Of a stretch of DNA of 64,000 bases, positions 30,148 to 40,357 are shown piece after piece (the first letter of the stretch is position 1; every line of letters begins with the position of its first letter). This DNA comes from Enterobacter hormaechei ATCC 49162. GTDB lineage: Bacteria; Pseudomonadota; Gammaproteobacteria; Enterobacterales; Enterobacteriaceae. Made by a program: the position numbers and the translations under genes. Location of the stretch: NCBI RefSeq assembly GCF_001875655.1, contig NZ_MKEQ01000001.1, positions 3,100,001 through 3,164,000 of the forward strand, in the 5' to 3' direction. A model generated the notes under the pieces. It made no database searches and had not been told where the DNA came from. It saw only the letters and a program-made list of their open reading frames with translations.

Positions 30148-30756
30148 ATGAAACTCATCGGCAGTTACACCAGTCCTTTCGTGCGTAAGATTTCGATTCT
30201 CCTGCTGGAGAAAGGAATTGAATTTGAATTCGTGAATGAACAGCCCTACAACGCAGAGAACGGCGTTGCGCAGTACAACCCGCTGGGGAAAGTCCCGGCG
30301 CTGGTAACGGACGAGGGCGACTACTGGTTTGATTCCCCGATCATTGCGGAGTACATCGAGCTGCTTGGCGTTGCGCCAGCCATGCTGCCGACGGAGCCAA
30401 AAGCGGCGCTGGCGATGAAGCAAATTGAAGCCCTGACGGATGGCATTATGGATGCGGCGCTGACGTCCGTGCGCGAGCAGGCAAGGCCCGCCGCCCAGCA
30501 GTCAGAAAATGAACTGCTGCGCCAGCGTGAAAAAATCAGCCGCAGCCTGGACAGGTGCGAACAGCTGATCCGCGACGGTAAAATTCAGAGCGATAGCCTG
30601 AATCTGGCGACGATCGCCATCGCCTGCGCCATTGGCTACCTCAATTTCCGCCGCGTCTCCCCGGGCTGGTGCGTGGATCGTCCGCTGCTGGTCAAACTGG
30701 CGGAGACGCTCTTCCAGCGCGAAAGTTTTGCCCGGACGGAACCACCAAAGGCTTGA
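30148..30756 (+). CDS. yibF: Glutathione S-transferase-like protein
   Basis: 202 residues. The N-terminal thioredoxin-fold domain begins [15 protein letters not shown] with the Ser of the glutathione-activating loop. It continues to the cis-Pro/Asp-Ser motif (GKVPALV and FDSPIIAEY). The C-terminal helical domain spans about 85-202. It binds glutathione; the physiological substrate is unknown. It stands alone upstream of selA. Confidence 0.94.
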   Translation: MKLIGSYTSPFVRKISILLLEKGIEFEFVNEQPYNAENGVAQYNPLGKVPALVTDEGDYWFDSPIIAEYIELLGVAPAMLPTEPKAALAMKQIEALTDGIMDAALTSVREQARPAAQQSENELLRQREKISRSLDRCEQLIRDGKIQSDSLNLATIAIACAIGYLNFRRVSPGWCVDRPLLVKLAETLFQRESFARTEPPKA

Positions 30757-30809
30757 TGCGGGTTATAACACTTCCTGGCGGGAGGCGGTACAATCCCCCC
30801 ACATGTTAA

Positions 30810-30833
30810 CTCCCTCTCCCGTCGGGAGGGGGG
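30810..30833. repeat. Palindromic intergenic repeat (CCCTCTCCC family), copy B
   Basis: A short copy, CTCCCTCTCCCGTCGGGAGGGG, in the yibF-selA gap. It can form a hairpin a few bases upstream of selA. Confidence 0.6.
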
Positions 30834-30859
30834 AAGATATTTACTCGCCAGGCGCATTC

Positions 30860-32245
30860 ATGACTACTCATCATTCCCTCTACAGCCAGATCCCCGCTAC
30901 CGATCGTCTGCTTCGTGACCCGCGCATTACGGCGGTGCTGGAGCAGTTTGGCCATACTGCAACGGTCGATATGCTACGCCAGCTTCAGGACGACGCGCGT
31001 CGCCATATTCAGGCTGAGAATGCGATACCCGGCTGGTGCGTGGCGTGGGCGCAGGAAGCTGAACGGAGGCTGAGCAAGCATGCGCAAAGCGCGTTGCGTC
31101 CGGTCATTAACCTGACGGGCACGGTGCTGCACACCAATCTGGGGCGGGCACAGCAGGCAGAAGAGGCAATAGAGGCTGTCACCCAGGCCATGCGCTCGCC
31201 GGTGACGCTGGAGTACGATCTGGACGGCGCCGGACGTGGGCATCGCGACCGCGCGCTGGCAGATCTTCTCTGCCAGATCACCGGTGCGGAAGATGCCTGC
31301 ATCGTGAATAACAACGCGGCGGCGGTGCTGTTAATGCTGGCGGCCACCGCGAGCGGAAAAGAGGTTGTCGTCTCTCGCGGCGAGCTGGTGGAGATCGGCG
31401 GAGCGTTTCGTATTCCGGACGTCATGCGCCAGGCGGGCTGCACGCTGCATGAGGTGGGCACAACCAACCGTACCCATGCAAAAGATTATCGCGCGGCGGT
31501 GAATGAAAACACCGCGCTGCTGATGAAAGTGCATACCAGCAATTACCATATCGAAGGGTTTACCAAAACGGTGGAAGAGGCCGACCTGGCCGCCATCGGG
31601 CGCGAGCTAAACGTGCCGGTGATTGCCGATCTCGGCAGCGGGTCGCTGGTGGATATGCGCCAGTTCGGGCTGCCGAAAGAGCCGATGGTGCAGGAGATGA
31701 TCGCCGCGGGCGTCAGCCTGGTCAGTTTCTCCGGTGATAAACTGCTGGGCGGGCCGCAGGCGGGGATTATCGTCGGCAGGCGCGAGCTGATTGCGCAGCT
31801 ACAGCAGCATCCGCTGAAGCGTGCTCTGCGTGCCGATAAAATGACGCTGGCCGCGCTGGAAGCCACGCTGCGGCTCTATCTCCACCCGGAGAAACTGGCT
31901 GACCGCCTGCCCACGTTGCGTTTGCTGAGCCGTGATGCGGCCTCCATTCGCGCGCAGGCGGAAGCGCTACTGCCGCAGGTTGCTCCTCATTACCCTGAGT
32001 TTGACGTTCGTATCGAGCCTTGCCTGTCGCAAATTGGCAGTGGCTCGCTGCCCGTGGACAGGTTACCGAGCGAAGCGCTGACGTTCACCCCGCGCGACGG
32101 ACGCGGAAGCCAGCTTGAGGCGCTGTCGGCGCGCTGGCGCGCATTACCGACGCCGGTGATAGGCCGTATCGGTGACGGGCGCATGTGGCTGGATTTACGC
32201 TGTCTGGAAGATGAAATGCGGTTTCTGGAGATGATGTTGAAATGA
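30860..32245 (+). CDS. selA: L-seryl-tRNA(Sec) selenium transferase
   Basis: 461 residues from [12 protein letters not shown]; the frame extends upstream into yibF but the shorter start matches the family. PLP enzyme that converts seryl-tRNA(Sec) to selenocysteyl-tRNA(Sec) using selenophosphate. PLP-binding lysine in [28 protein letters not shown] and [13 protein letters not shown] are also family-typical. It overlaps selB by four bases. The N-terminal 80 residues are more diverged from E. coli than the core. Confidence 0.95.
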   Translation: MTTHHSLYSQIPATDRLLRDPRITAVLEQFGHTATVDMLRQLQDDARRHIQAENAIPGWCVAWAQEAERRLSKHAQSALRPVINLTGTVLHTNLGRAQQAEEAIEAVTQAMRSPVTLEYDLDGAGRGHRDRALADLLCQITGAEDACIVNNNAAAVLLMLAATASGKEVVVSRGELVEIGGAFRIPDVMRQAGCTLHEVGTTNRTHAKDYRAAVNENTALLMKVHTSNYHIEGFTKTVEEADLAAIGRELNVPVIADLGSGSLVDMRQFGLPKEPMVQEMIAAGVSLVSFSGDKLLGGPQAGIIVGRRELIAQLQQHPLKRALRADKMTLAALEATLRLYLHPEKLADRLPTLRLLSRDAASIRAQAEALLPQVAPHYPEFDVRIEPCLSQIGSGSLPVDRLPSEALTFTPRDGRGSQLEALSARWRALPTPVIGRIGDGRMWLDLRCLEDEMRFLEMMLK

Positions 32246-34080
32246 TTATTGCCACCGCCGGTCACGTTGACCACGGCAAAACCACGTTATTGCAGGCCAT
32301 TACGGGCGTGAATGCCGATCGCCTGCCGGAAGAGAAAAAGCGCGGCATGACCATTGACCTGGGTTATGCCTACTGGCCGCAGCCCGATGGTCGCGTGCTG
32401 GGTTTTATCGACGTGCCCGGTCACGAGAAGTTTCTTTCCAATATGCTCGCGGGCGTGGGCGGTATCGATCACGCGCTGCTGGTGGTTGCATGCGATGACG
32501 GGGTGATGGCGCAAACGCGCGAGCATCTGGCGATCCTCCAGCTGACGGGAAACCCGCAGTTGACCGTCGCCCTCACCAAAGCGGACCGTGTGGACGAGGC
32601 GCGTATCAACGAGGTGCGCGCTGAGGTGCTGGCGGCACTGGCTGAATACGGTTTCGAGGATGCCGCGCTGTTTGTCACCGTGGCGACAGAAGGCCGCGGT
32701 ATCGACGCCCTTCGCGAACATTTGCAGCAGATCCCGTCTCGTGAACAGGCCAGCCATCACCGGTTCCGTCTGGCGATCGACAGGGCATTCACCGTGAAAG
32801 GGGCTGGGCTGGTGGTGACCGGCACCGCGCTGAGCGGCGAAGTGAACGTGGGCGATACCCTGTGGCTGACGGGGGTGAACACATCGATGCGCGTGCGTGG
32901 GCTTCATGCGCAAAACCAGCCGGTAGAGCGGGCCTACGCCGGGCAGCGTATCGCGCTGAATATTGTCGGTGATGCCGAAAAAGACCAGCTTAACCGCGGC
33001 GACTGGCTGCTGGCTGACGCGCCGCCGGAGCCTTCTGAACGGATCATCGTTTCACTCCAGACCCACACGCCGCTGACCCAGTGGCAGCCGCTGCACATCC
33101 ACCACGCGGCCAGCCACATCACCGGGCGCGTGTCGCTGCTGGAAAACGATCTCGCCGAGCTGGTGTTCGACTCCCCGCTCTGGCTGGCGGATAACGATCG
33201 CCTGGTTCTGCGTGATATTTCGGCGCGGGAAACGCTGGCGGGGGCGCGCGTGGTCATGCTGGATCCGCCCCGTCGCGGCAAGCGTAAGCCCGAGTATTTA
33301 CAGTGGCTGGCCGCGCTGGCGAAGGCAAGCGACGATAGGTCTGCGTTAGATATCCACCTTGAGCGTGGTGCGGTGGATCTGGCGGCGTTCGCCTGGGCGC
33401 GCCAGCTTAGCGGCGAAGGATTGCGTCTTCTGACGCAGGAGCCAGGGTTTATTCAGGCCGGTAACCGCCTGCTGAACGCGCCGGTAGCGGCGCGCTGGCA
33501 GCGTAAAGTGCTGAGCACGCTGGCGACCTACCATGAACAGCATCAGGATGAGCCAGGCCCGGGCCGCGAGCGTTTGCGGCGCATGGCGTTGCCCATGGAA
33601 GATGATGCGCTGGTGCTGTTGCTGATTGAAAACATGCGTGAAAGCGGCGTGATTAACAGTCACCACGGCTGGCTACACCTGCCGGAACACAAGGCCGGTT
33701 TTACCGCTGAGCAGGACGCGGTCTGGCAAAAAGTCGCGGCGCTGTTTGGCGATGAACCGTGGTGGGTGCGCGATCTGGCGCGTGAAACCCATACCGACGA
33801 GCAGCTGATGCGTCAGGTACTGCGCCATGCGGCACAGCAGGGGATGATAGTGGCGATCGTGAAAGATCGTTATTACCGCAACGATCGGATCGTCGCGTTT
33901 GCGAACCTGATCCGGGAGCTGGATCAGGCGCGCGGATCAACCTGCGCCGCAGATTTTCGCGATCGGCTGAACGTGGGACGCAAACTGGCGATTCAGATCC
34001 TGGAGTATTTCAACCGCATCGGGTTTACGCGTCGTCGCGGCAATGACCATGTGCTACGCGACGCGCAGTTATTTCCGTAA
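32242..34080 (+). CDS. selB: Selenocysteine-specific elongation factor
   Basis: 612 residues. The GTPase domain has the P-loop [10 protein letters not shown] at residues 7-16 and DVPGHEKF as G3. Domains II-III resemble EF-Tu, and four C-terminal winged helices bind the SECIS element of selenoprotein mRNAs. It delivers selenocysteyl-tRNA to UGA. Operon with selA; its stop lies three bases from the convergent ROK kinase stop, with no visible terminator between. Confidence 0.96.
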   Translation: MIIATAGHVDHGKTTLLQAITGVNADRLPEEKKRGMTIDLGYAYWPQPDGRVLGFIDVPGHEKFLSNMLAGVGGIDHALLVVACDDGVMAQTREHLAILQLTGNPQLTVALTKADRVDEARINEVRAEVLAALAEYGFEDAALFVTVATEGRGIDALREHLQQIPSREQASHHRFRLAIDRAFTVKGAGLVVTGTALSGEVNVGDTLWLTGVNTSMRVRGLHAQNQPVERAYAGQRIALNIVGDAEKDQLNRGDWLLADAPPEPSERIIVSLQTHTPLTQWQPLHIHHAASHITGRVSLLENDLAELVFDSPLWLADNDRLVLRDISARETLAGARVVMLDPPRRGKRKPEYLQWLAALAKASDDRSALDIHLERGAVDLAAFAWARQLSGEGLRLLTQEPGFIQAGNRLLNAPVAARWQRKVLSTLATYHEQHQDEPGPGRERLRRMALPMEDDALVLLLIENMRESGVINSHHGWLHLPEHKAGFTAEQDAVWQKVAALFGDEPWWVRDLARETHTDEQLMRQVLRHAAQQGMIVAIVKDRYYRNDRIVAFANLIRELDQARGSTCAADFRDRLNVGRKLAIQILEYFNRIGFTRRRGNDHVLRDAQLFP

Positions 34081-34083
34081 GCG

Positions 34084-34968
34084 TTAAGCGCTGCGCGCCT
34101 GCTTCTGCTTAGCCAGCCAGACCGCGCCCAGCCTTCCCGCCTGGTTACCCAGCTCGCAGGGAAGGATGGGCACCCGGAGCGCCTCCCACTCTTCGAATCG
34201 CTGTAGGTATTTATCCAGCAGGAGATAGATTTTCTCCTGCTCGCTAATGCCGCCGCCAATCAGCACCGCCTGTGGATCAAACATAGATATCACGCTGTAA
34301 ATGCCGCGCGAGAGGAAATGTGCCCACTCTTCTATGGCCTCACGCAGATGCACGTCGCTGTCCATGCGTTTAAACAGCTCTTCCCCGTCAGGCATCTCCT
34401 CTTCCGACACGGCCAGCGCGCGGCGGCAGGCTTTCATCAGGCCGCTGGCTGACGCCACTTCGTGCATCGGTTCGCCGTTGTTACCCACGGGCAGCACGCC
34501 AAATTCGCCCGCCCGGTAGTGCGACCCACGGTAGAGATCGCCCTCCATGACGATACCGCCGCCGATACCGGTGCCGATGGTGATGCAGACAAAATGCTCA
34601 TAGTCCTTACCGGCGCCCTGCCAGCGTTCGCCCAGCGCCGCGCAGTTGGCGTCATTCTCGGCTGTGACGGGGAGATCGGTCAGCTGTGCGAAAAGCTCGC
34701 ACAGGTTTTCGCCGTCAAGATAATCCAGCGCCCCGGCTTTGGCCGCTTCGCCGGTATGGTGATTAATATGGCCCGGGAAACTCACGCCGATGCCGACGAT
34801 CTCATACTCCTGGCGGTACTTATCCACCACCGTTTTCCACTTCTGTTTGAAGGTGCTTTCATCGTCAGGCGTATCATATTCATCGGATGTCAGTTCTTCG
34901 CCGTTTTCATTAATCACGCCGTGTTTGATGTGGGTTCCGCCCACGTCAAAGCCGATAAATAGCTGCAT
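34084..34968 (-). CDS. ROK-family sugar kinase
   Basis: 294 residues from MQLFIGFDVGGTHIK; an ATG five codons upstream overlaps the Shine-Dalgarno GAGGAACG, so the later start is preferred. The phosphate-1 motif is DVGGTHIKHGV; ENDANCAALGE, TIGTGIGGGIVMEG and the catalytic-base region follow. The Cys-rich zinc motif of many ROK proteins is absent (HYRAGEFGVLPVGNNG instead), as in some glucoside/fructose-type kinases. Probable ATP-dependent hexose or amino-sugar kinase; substrate not identifiable. No sugar transporter is adjacent. Confidence 0.8.
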   Translation of the reverse strand: MQLFIGFDVGGTHIKHGVINENGEELTSDEYDTPDDESTFKQKWKTVVDKYRQEYEIVGIGVSFPGHINHHTGEAAKAGALDYLDGENLCELFAQLTDLPVTAENDANCAALGERWQGAGKDYEHFVCITIGTGIGGGIVMEGDLYRGSHYRAGEFGVLPVGNNGEPMHEVASASGLMKACRRALAVSEEEMPDGEELFKRMDSDVHLREAIEEWAHFLSRGIYSVISMFDPQAVLIGGGISEQEKIYLLLDKYLQRFEEWEALRVPILPCELGNQAGRLGAVWLAKQKQARSA

Positions 34969-35068
34969 TGCATCGTTCCTCATGAGCCCCTGAGCTATTA
35001 AGTATGGCTCCGGCGGCAGAAACGAAACGTAAAGTACGGTAATCCGTGATACGGCTCGTAAACCCGTT

Positions 35069-35095
35069 ACCGGCTGGCGAGAAAATCACCAGCCG
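35069..35095 (+). other. Inverted repeat in the aldB leader
   Basis: CCGGCTGG and CCAGCCGG flank an 11-base A-rich spacer about 40 bases upstream of the aldB start. No T tract follows. Could be an operator or a leader hairpin; undetermined. Confidence 0.4.
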
Positions 35096-35134
35096 GAACT
35101 ACCCTTGTTGTACACCTACTGCAAGGAGACGATC

Positions 35135-36673
35135 ATGACAAACAATCCTCCCTCATCGCGTATCCAGCCTGGCGAGTATGGTTTTCCCCTTAAGCTCAAG
35201 CCCCGTTATGACAACTTTATCGGTGGCGACTGGGTGGCACCCGTCGACGGTGAATACTATTCCAACCTGACGCCCGTCACCGGCCAGCCGCTGTGTGAAA
35301 TTGCCAGTTCGGGCAAGCGGGATATTGATTTAGCGCTGGATGCGGCGCATAAGGCGAAAGATAAATGGGGACAAACGTCCGTTCAGGACAGAGCGGCCAT
35401 TTTGTTCAAAATCGCCGATCGGATGGAGCAGAATCTGGAGCTGCTGGCGACCGCTGAAACGTGGGACAACGGCAAGCCGATCCGGGAAACCATGGCGGCG
35501 GACGTGCCGCTGGCGATTGACCATTTCCGTTATTTTGCCTCCTGCATTCGTGCCCAGGAGGGGGGAATCAGTGAAGTTGACAAAGATACCGTGGCGTATC
35601 ACTTCCACGAGCCGCTCGGCGTGGTAGGGCAAATTATTCCCTGGAACTTCCCGCTGCTGATGGCAAGCTGGAAAATGGCGCCCGCGCTGGCGGCAGGTAA
35701 CTGCGTTGTGCTGAAACCCGCACGCCTGACGCCGCTTTCGGTACTGCTGCTGATGGAGGTGATTGGCGACCTGTTGCCGCCGGGGGTGATTAACGTGGTC
35801 AACGGGGCTGGAGGCGAGATTGGCGAATATCTGGCTACTTCAAAGCGTATTGCCAAAGTGGCGTTTACCGGCTCAACGGAAGTGGGTCAGCAGATCATGC
35901 AGTACGCGACCCAGAACATCATTCCGGTCACGCTGGAGCTGGGCGGGAAATCGCCGAACATTTTCTTTGCCGACGTGATGGATGAAGAGGACGCCTTCTT
36001 CGACAAAGCGCTGGAAGGGTTTGCGTTGTTCGCGTTTAACCAGGGTGAAGTCTGTACCTGTCCGAGCCGCGCGCTGGTGCAGGAATCAATCTATGAGCGC
36101 TTTATGGAGCGGGCGATCCGGCGCGTGGAGTCGATTCGCAGCGGTAATCCGCTGGATAACGTCACCCAGATGGGGGCGCAGGTATCGCATGGTCAGCTGG
36201 AAACCATCCTCAACTATATTGATATCGGCAAAAAAGAGGGGGCCGATGTGTTGACCGGCGGTCGTCGTAAGGTGCTGGGCGGCGATTTGCAGGAGGGTTA
36301 CTACCTTGAGCCGACCATCCTGTTCGGTAAGAACAACATGCGCGTTTTCCAGGAGGAAATTTTTGGACCGGTGCTGGCCGTCACCACGTTTAAAACCATG
36401 GACGAAGCGCTGGAACTCGCCAACGACACGCAGTATGGCCTGGGGGCTGGCGTCTGGAGCCGTAACGGCAATCTGGCCTATAAAATGGGGCGCGGCATTC
36501 AGGCCGGACGCGTATGGACCAACTGCTATCACGCCTATCCGGCTCATGCGGCGTTTGGCGGCTACAAGCAGTCGGGCATCGGGCGTGAAACCCATAAGAT
36601 GATGCTGGAGCACTACCAGCAAACGAAATGTCTGCTGGTCAGCTACTCCGATAAACCGCTGGGGCTGTTTTAA
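35135..36673 (+). CDS. aldB: NADP+-dependent acetaldehyde dehydrogenase
   Basis: 512 residues from [12 protein letters not shown], preceded by GCAAGGAGACG; the frame starts ten codons earlier but without a ribosome site. ALDH superfamily: the catalytic Glu is in LELGGKSPN near residue 270 and the catalytic Cys in [13 protein letters not shown] near residue 303. It oxidises acetaldehyde and related aldehydes. A hairpin (AGGCCGCC-TCG-GGCGGCCT, 36685-36703) follows its stop. Confidence 0.96.
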   Translation: MTNNPPSSRIQPGEYGFPLKLKPRYDNFIGGDWVAPVDGEYYSNLTPVTGQPLCEIASSGKRDIDLALDAAHKAKDKWGQTSVQDRAAILFKIADRMEQNLELLATAETWDNGKPIRETMAADVPLAIDHFRYFASCIRAQEGGISEVDKDTVAYHFHEPLGVVGQIIPWNFPLLMASWKMAPALAAGNCVVLKPARLTPLSVLLLMEVIGDLLPPGVINVVNGAGGEIGEYLATSKRIAKVAFTGSTEVGQQIMQYATQNIIPVTLELGGKSPNIFFADVMDEEDAFFDKALEGFALFAFNQGEVCTCPSRALVQESIYERFMERAIRRVESIRSGNPLDNVTQMGAQVSHGQLETILNYIDIGKKEGADVLTGGRRKVLGGDLQEGYYLEPTILFGKNNMRVFQEEIFGPVLAVTTFKTMDEALELANDTQYGLGAGVWSRNGNLAYKMGRGIQAGRVWTNCYHAYPAHAAFGGYKQSGIGRETHKMMLEHYQQTKCLLVSYSDKPLGLF

Positions 36674-36684
36674 ACTTCCTGCGC

Positions 36685-36703
36685 AGGCCGCCTCGGGCGG
36701 CCT
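36685..36703 (+). terminator. Hairpin after aldB
   Basis: A perfect 8-bp stem with a three-base loop, 11 bases past the stop. The T-rich stretch (GTTTTA) comes only about 12 bases later, so termination efficiency is uncertain. Confidence 0.5.
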
Positions 36704-36721
36704 GAGCCAGCCTACGTTTTA

Positions 36722-36757
36722 CTCCCTCTCCCGTGGGAGAGGGCTGGGGTGAGGGCA
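36722..36757. repeat. Palindromic intergenic repeat (CCCTCTCCC family), copy C
   Basis: CTCCCTCTCCC-GT-GGGAGAGGG hairpin followed by CTGGGGTGAGGG, between the convergent aldB and GH127 genes. Confidence 0.7.
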
Positions 36758-36772
36758 ACAGACCGCCGCTAT

Positions 36773-38722
36773 TCAGCCCTCATCCACCCATATCCGCATT
36801 TCCCCTTCTCCCCGGTTTGCCCAGCTAAACCATGGAATAAAGGTCAGCGTCCGGGGCTGACGTTCTACCGGCGAGCGATCGTACTGCCACAGGGCATTAG
36901 TGTCCTTCGCCTGATACCCGATCCCCTCTGCCTGTATCAGCATTTTATGCGCGAAAATGCCTTTGCCTTCAAATACCCGAAACGCGCTGTCTTGTGGCAA
37001 AGAAAGGTTATGCAGATTTGCGCCGTTATCGGCCTCTTCCAGGCAGTAAACCAGCGGCCCGCGCTGGAGCGCGACTTTCCCCGCCTGCTGGCGCACCTGC
37101 GGGTTGCCATACACGCGGCGAACCGGCATCGGTAACGTCAGCGACAGCGTATCGCCTTCCTGCCAGCTGCGGTTGAGGTATAGGTATCCCCGGGAGACCT
37201 CGCCGGTAATGGCTTCGCCATTCAGCGAAACCGCCGGTTCAGCGCACCAGTCCGGCAGCCTCAGGGCCAGCGTGTGAGTCACCGGAACTGGCGAGGTTAT
37301 CTCGATTTTCACCTGCTCATGCCACGGATAGTTGCCGCTAATCCGCAGCTGGAGGATGTTATCCCCAACCGGAATGGCGACGTCGTTCCCCACGTACAGA
37401 TTGATCAACAGCGCGTCCGGGCGAACGGTATAAATGTAGTGCCCCAGCGAAGTCAGGACGCGCGCAATATTCGGCGGGCAACAGGCGCAGCCGAACCAGC
37501 GCTGACGCACCGGTTTCACGTGGTCATAGATATGGTTGAAGGCCAGCGTTTTCGGGTGTACTTCCAGCGGATTCACATAAAAGAAATGCTTACCGTCGAG
37601 CGCCATGCCGCCCAGCACCGTGTTGTACAGTGCACGCTCCATCACGTCGGCGTAGTGGCCGTCTGCCTCCATCTCCAGCATCCGGCGGGCAAACATCATC
37701 AGGCCAATGGAGGCGCAGCTTTCCGCATATACCGTATCGTTGGGCAGATCGTAATCGCTGCTGAACGCCTCGCCGCTGCTTTGCGAGCCAATCCCGCCGG
37801 TAATGTACAGCTGGCGCTGCGCCATGTTGTTCCACAGCCGCAGACAGTCCTGGCGTTTGCCTTCGTCATTGCTCAGGCGCGCCAGGTGCGCCATGCCCGC
37901 CATCAGGTAGACGAAACGCACCGCATGGCCGATAGCCGTTTGCTGTTCGGCAAGGGTCTGATGCGCCTGGCTGTAGGCTTTGTCCTTGACCATCCACGCC
38001 GGGCCATAGGTATTCCAGTAGGACGTTTTGCCGCGCTTCTCGTATTCAATGTCGTAGAAGTGAGGCTGTGCGCCGCGTTCCTCAATGAAATATTTCACCA
38101 TGTTGAGATAGCGTGGCTCCTGCGTGACGTCGTACAGCCGCATCAGCGCCAGCTCGATTTCCGGGTGTCCCGGATAGCAGTGCAACTGCGTCTCGCCTGG
38201 GCCAAACACGCCGTCGATATGGTCCGCCAGCCTGCACACCACGTCCAGCAGGCGGCGCTTTCCGGTTCCCTGGAAATACGCCACGCCCGCTTCAATCATA
38301 TGTCCGGCGCAGTACAGTTCGTGGCATTCCGCCAGATTGGTCCAGCGCTCCTCGGGGGCTTTCACCGTGAAATAGGTATTGAGATAACCATCTTCGCACT
38401 GCGCCGCCGCGACCAGTTCGATCACCTCGTCGGCGGTTTTTTCCAGTTCAGCATCCAGCTTCTGGCACAGGGACCACGCCACGGCTTCGAGCCATTTCGC
38501 CACGTCACTGTCCTGAAATACCATCCCGTAAAACTCCCCCTGTTCCAGACCGGCCGCGATGCGAAAGTTGGCGATGGCGTGGCTGGGTTCGGCCTCTGCC
38601 ACGCGGTCGTTAAGCGCCTCCCACTGGTAGGGGATCACCACATCGCGGACCAGCCGTTGGTACTGACCAAGAAACGGGTCGTTGATTTTCAACTGGTGAA
38701 GGTCGGCTTCCATTATGGTCAT
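36773..38722 (-). CDS. GH127 (DUF1680) glycoside hydrolase, beta-L-arabinofuranosidase-like
   Basis: 649 residues from MTIMEADLHQLKIN, preceded by GAGGAGAACGAT; an ATG 16 codons earlier lies in the upstream transporter gene. An alpha/alpha-barrel is followed by beta-sandwich domains. The YAESCASIGL and WFGCACCPPNIARV motifs supply the Glu and Cys residues that in the characterised Bifidobacterium GH127 enzyme bind zinc and provide the Cys nucleophile. No signal peptide, so it acts in the cytoplasm on imported oligosaccharides. It starts 10 bases after the GPH transporter stop and so is in one operon with it. Confidence 0.85.
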   Translation of the reverse strand: MTIMEADLHQLKINDPFLGQYQRLVRDVVIPYQWEALNDRVAEAEPSHAIANFRIAAGLEQGEFYGMVFQDSDVAKWLEAVAWSLCQKLDAELEKTADEVIELVAAAQCEDGYLNTYFTVKAPEERWTNLAECHELYCAGHMIEAGVAYFQGTGKRRLLDVVCRLADHIDGVFGPGETQLHCYPGHPEIELALMRLYDVTQEPRYLNMVKYFIEERGAQPHFYDIEYEKRGKTSYWNTYGPAWMVKDKAYSQAHQTLAEQQTAIGHAVRFVYLMAGMAHLARLSNDEGKRQDCLRLWNNMAQRQLYITGGIGSQSSGEAFSSDYDLPNDTVYAESCASIGLMMFARRMLEMEADGHYADVMERALYNTVLGGMALDGKHFFYVNPLEVHPKTLAFNHIYDHVKPVRQRWFGCACCPPNIARVLTSLGHYIYTVRPDALLINLYVGNDVAIPVGDNILQLRISGNYPWHEQVKIEITSPVPVTHTLALRLPDWCAEPAVSLNGEAITGEVSRGYLYLNRSWQEGDTLSLTLPMPVRRVYGNPQVRQQAGKVALQRGPLVYCLEEADNGANLHNLSLPQDSAFRVFEGKGIFAHKMLIQAEGIGYQAKDTNALWQYDRSPVERQPRTLTFIPWFSWANRGEGEMRIWVDEG

Positions 38723-38732
38723 ATCGTTCTCC

Positions 38733-40133
38733 TCAGGACTGTACATGACGCTGGCGCAAATCGGTGGCAATGCGCGACATCACGGGATTGTTAAGCCTGC
38801 ACCAGCGGATAGCGACCGCCAGCAGCAGGTGGAAAAGGGCAGGGAGTAGCGTCTCCATGGCGGTGATGCCCTGCAATGAGGCGGGTGTCTGGTTACCCGC
38901 GCCTGGCTGATAGGCCACGGCAATAAACACCAGGCTGATGATCCCGGCGCTGGATGCCCACGCGAGCTTGATGAAAAACAGGTTGAAAGCGAAGTTCATG
39001 CCCGATGAGCGCACGCCGGTTTTCCATTCGCCGTAATCATCGGCAAAGGCCATCAGCGAGAAGTGCAGCGGCAGAGTGAAGCCCAGGATCACGCCGTTGC
39101 TTAAAATGACGATCAGCCAGAGCGTCTGGTGCGCCGGGCCACCCGGCAGAAACCACATGCCCACCGCAAGTGCTGCGAGCACCAGGTTGGTGTAGTAGTA
39201 GAGTTTGACGGTATCCATTCGGCGCGACAGCGGGTTGACGATCACCGCACCCAGAATGGCGGCAAAGGTCACCATGGTGAAAAACAGCGAGGTGTACGCC
39301 GCGCTGCCCTGAAGCACGTAGGTGATGAAGTACATGTATCCGCCGCCGCGAATGTTGAATACGTTAATCAGCAGGAACGACATCACCAGCATCAGCAGCA
39401 GCTGATCGTTTTTACGCAGGCCCGCCAGATGCTCGCGCAGGGTGAATTTGCCCATCAGCGCCAGCGGGACGCGCTCGCGTACCCAGAAGAAGCAGCACAG
39501 GAACATCACCACGGCGATGGCACACAGCACGCCGACGCCCAGTTGATAACCCCGGGCGGCATTGCCCTGGCCCAGCGCCGCCACCAGCCACGGCAGGCCA
39601 ACGGAGACCAGAAAGCCCGCCACGCCGCACAGTACGAAGCGCCAGGACTGGCAGGATATGACCTCGTTGTGGCGGGTGGTCATGGTATTGATCAGCGCAC
39701 AATACGGCACGTTGATGGCGGTATAGCCCACGGACAACAGCAAATAGGTGCCGAACGCCCAGGCGATTTTCACGCCCATGCTGGCGTCCGGGACGGTAAA
39801 GGTCAGCACGCCGATGATGCCGATGGGAAGCGCGACCCACAGCTGCCAGGGACGAAAACGTCCCCAGCGGCTCTGCGTGCGGTCAGCAATCACGCCCATC
39901 ACCGGATCGGAAACTGCGTCAAATACCCGCAGGGCTATGAACAGCGTGCCGACGAGCGCGGGCGTCAGGCCAAACACATCGGTATAGAAAAAGGTCAGAA
40001 AATTCATGATCAGACAGGTGATTACCGTGCCGCCCGCGTCACCCAGGCCGTAGCCAATTTTTTCGCGGACCGACAGCCGGTCATCGGCTACCTGTTTTGC
40101 AACTTCAGCGTCTGTAATCGGTGTGGAAGTCAT
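38733..40133 (-). CDS. GPH-family (MFS superfamily) sugar:cation symporter
   Basis: 466 residues from [14 protein letters not shown], preceded by GAGGAGTTACCCC. About 12 membrane segments. [29 protein letters not shown] and the [29 protein letters not shown] loop are the signature of the MelB/XylP/YicJ/UidB group of glycoside:cation symporters. Likely imports arabinofuranosyl oligosaccharides for the downstream GH127 enzyme (inference from operon). Divergent from an AraC-type regulator. Confidence 0.88.
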   Translation of the reverse strand: MTSTPITDAEVAKQVADDRLSVREKIGYGLGDAGGTVITCLIMNFLTFFYTDVFGLTPALVGTLFIALRVFDAVSDPVMGVIADRTQSRWGRFRPWQLWVALPIGIIGVLTFTVPDASMGVKIAWAFGTYLLLSVGYTAINVPYCALINTMTTRHNEVISCQSWRFVLCGVAGFLVSVGLPWLVAALGQGNAARGYQLGVGVLCAIAVVMFLCCFFWVRERVPLALMGKFTLREHLAGLRKNDQLLLMLVMSFLLINVFNIRGGGYMYFITYVLQGSAAYTSLFFTMVTFAAILGAVIVNPLSRRMDTVKLYYYTNLVLAALAVGMWFLPGGPAHQTLWLIVILSNGVILGFTLPLHFSLMAFADDYGEWKTGVRSSGMNFAFNLFFIKLAWASSAGIISLVFIAVAYQPGAGNQTPASLQGITAMETLLPALFHLLLAVAIRWCRLNNPVMSRIATDLRQRHVQS

Positions 40134-40357
40134 GGGGTAACTCCTCGATAAACGATTTTTATCATATTTGTGCAAGGTACCCCATTTATTCTGCATTCAA
40201 CGGGCAGACCAACAAGGGAAGGGAAAAGTATAAAAAGGTGACGATTCCGACCTGATGATAAAAGTGTGAGTTTGATCGAGCGGTTATGCTGATATTTATT
40301 AATAATCAAAGAATAAAGGCAATATTCGCCACCATAAAAGCGGAAAAATGAATATCC
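40134..40357. promoter_or_regulatory. Divergent promoter region of the GH127 locus
   Basis: 224 bases, A/T-rich, between the transporter and the AraC-type regulator. It includes a partial CRP-like element (TGTGA-N6-TCGAG, about 40267-40282). No clear direct repeats for the regulator were recognised. Confidence 0.4.

Noticed and set aside
37274..38794. 506-codon open frame antisense to the GH127 gene
   Set aside because: Opposite-strand shadow; the GH127 frame has family motifs and a proper ribosome site.
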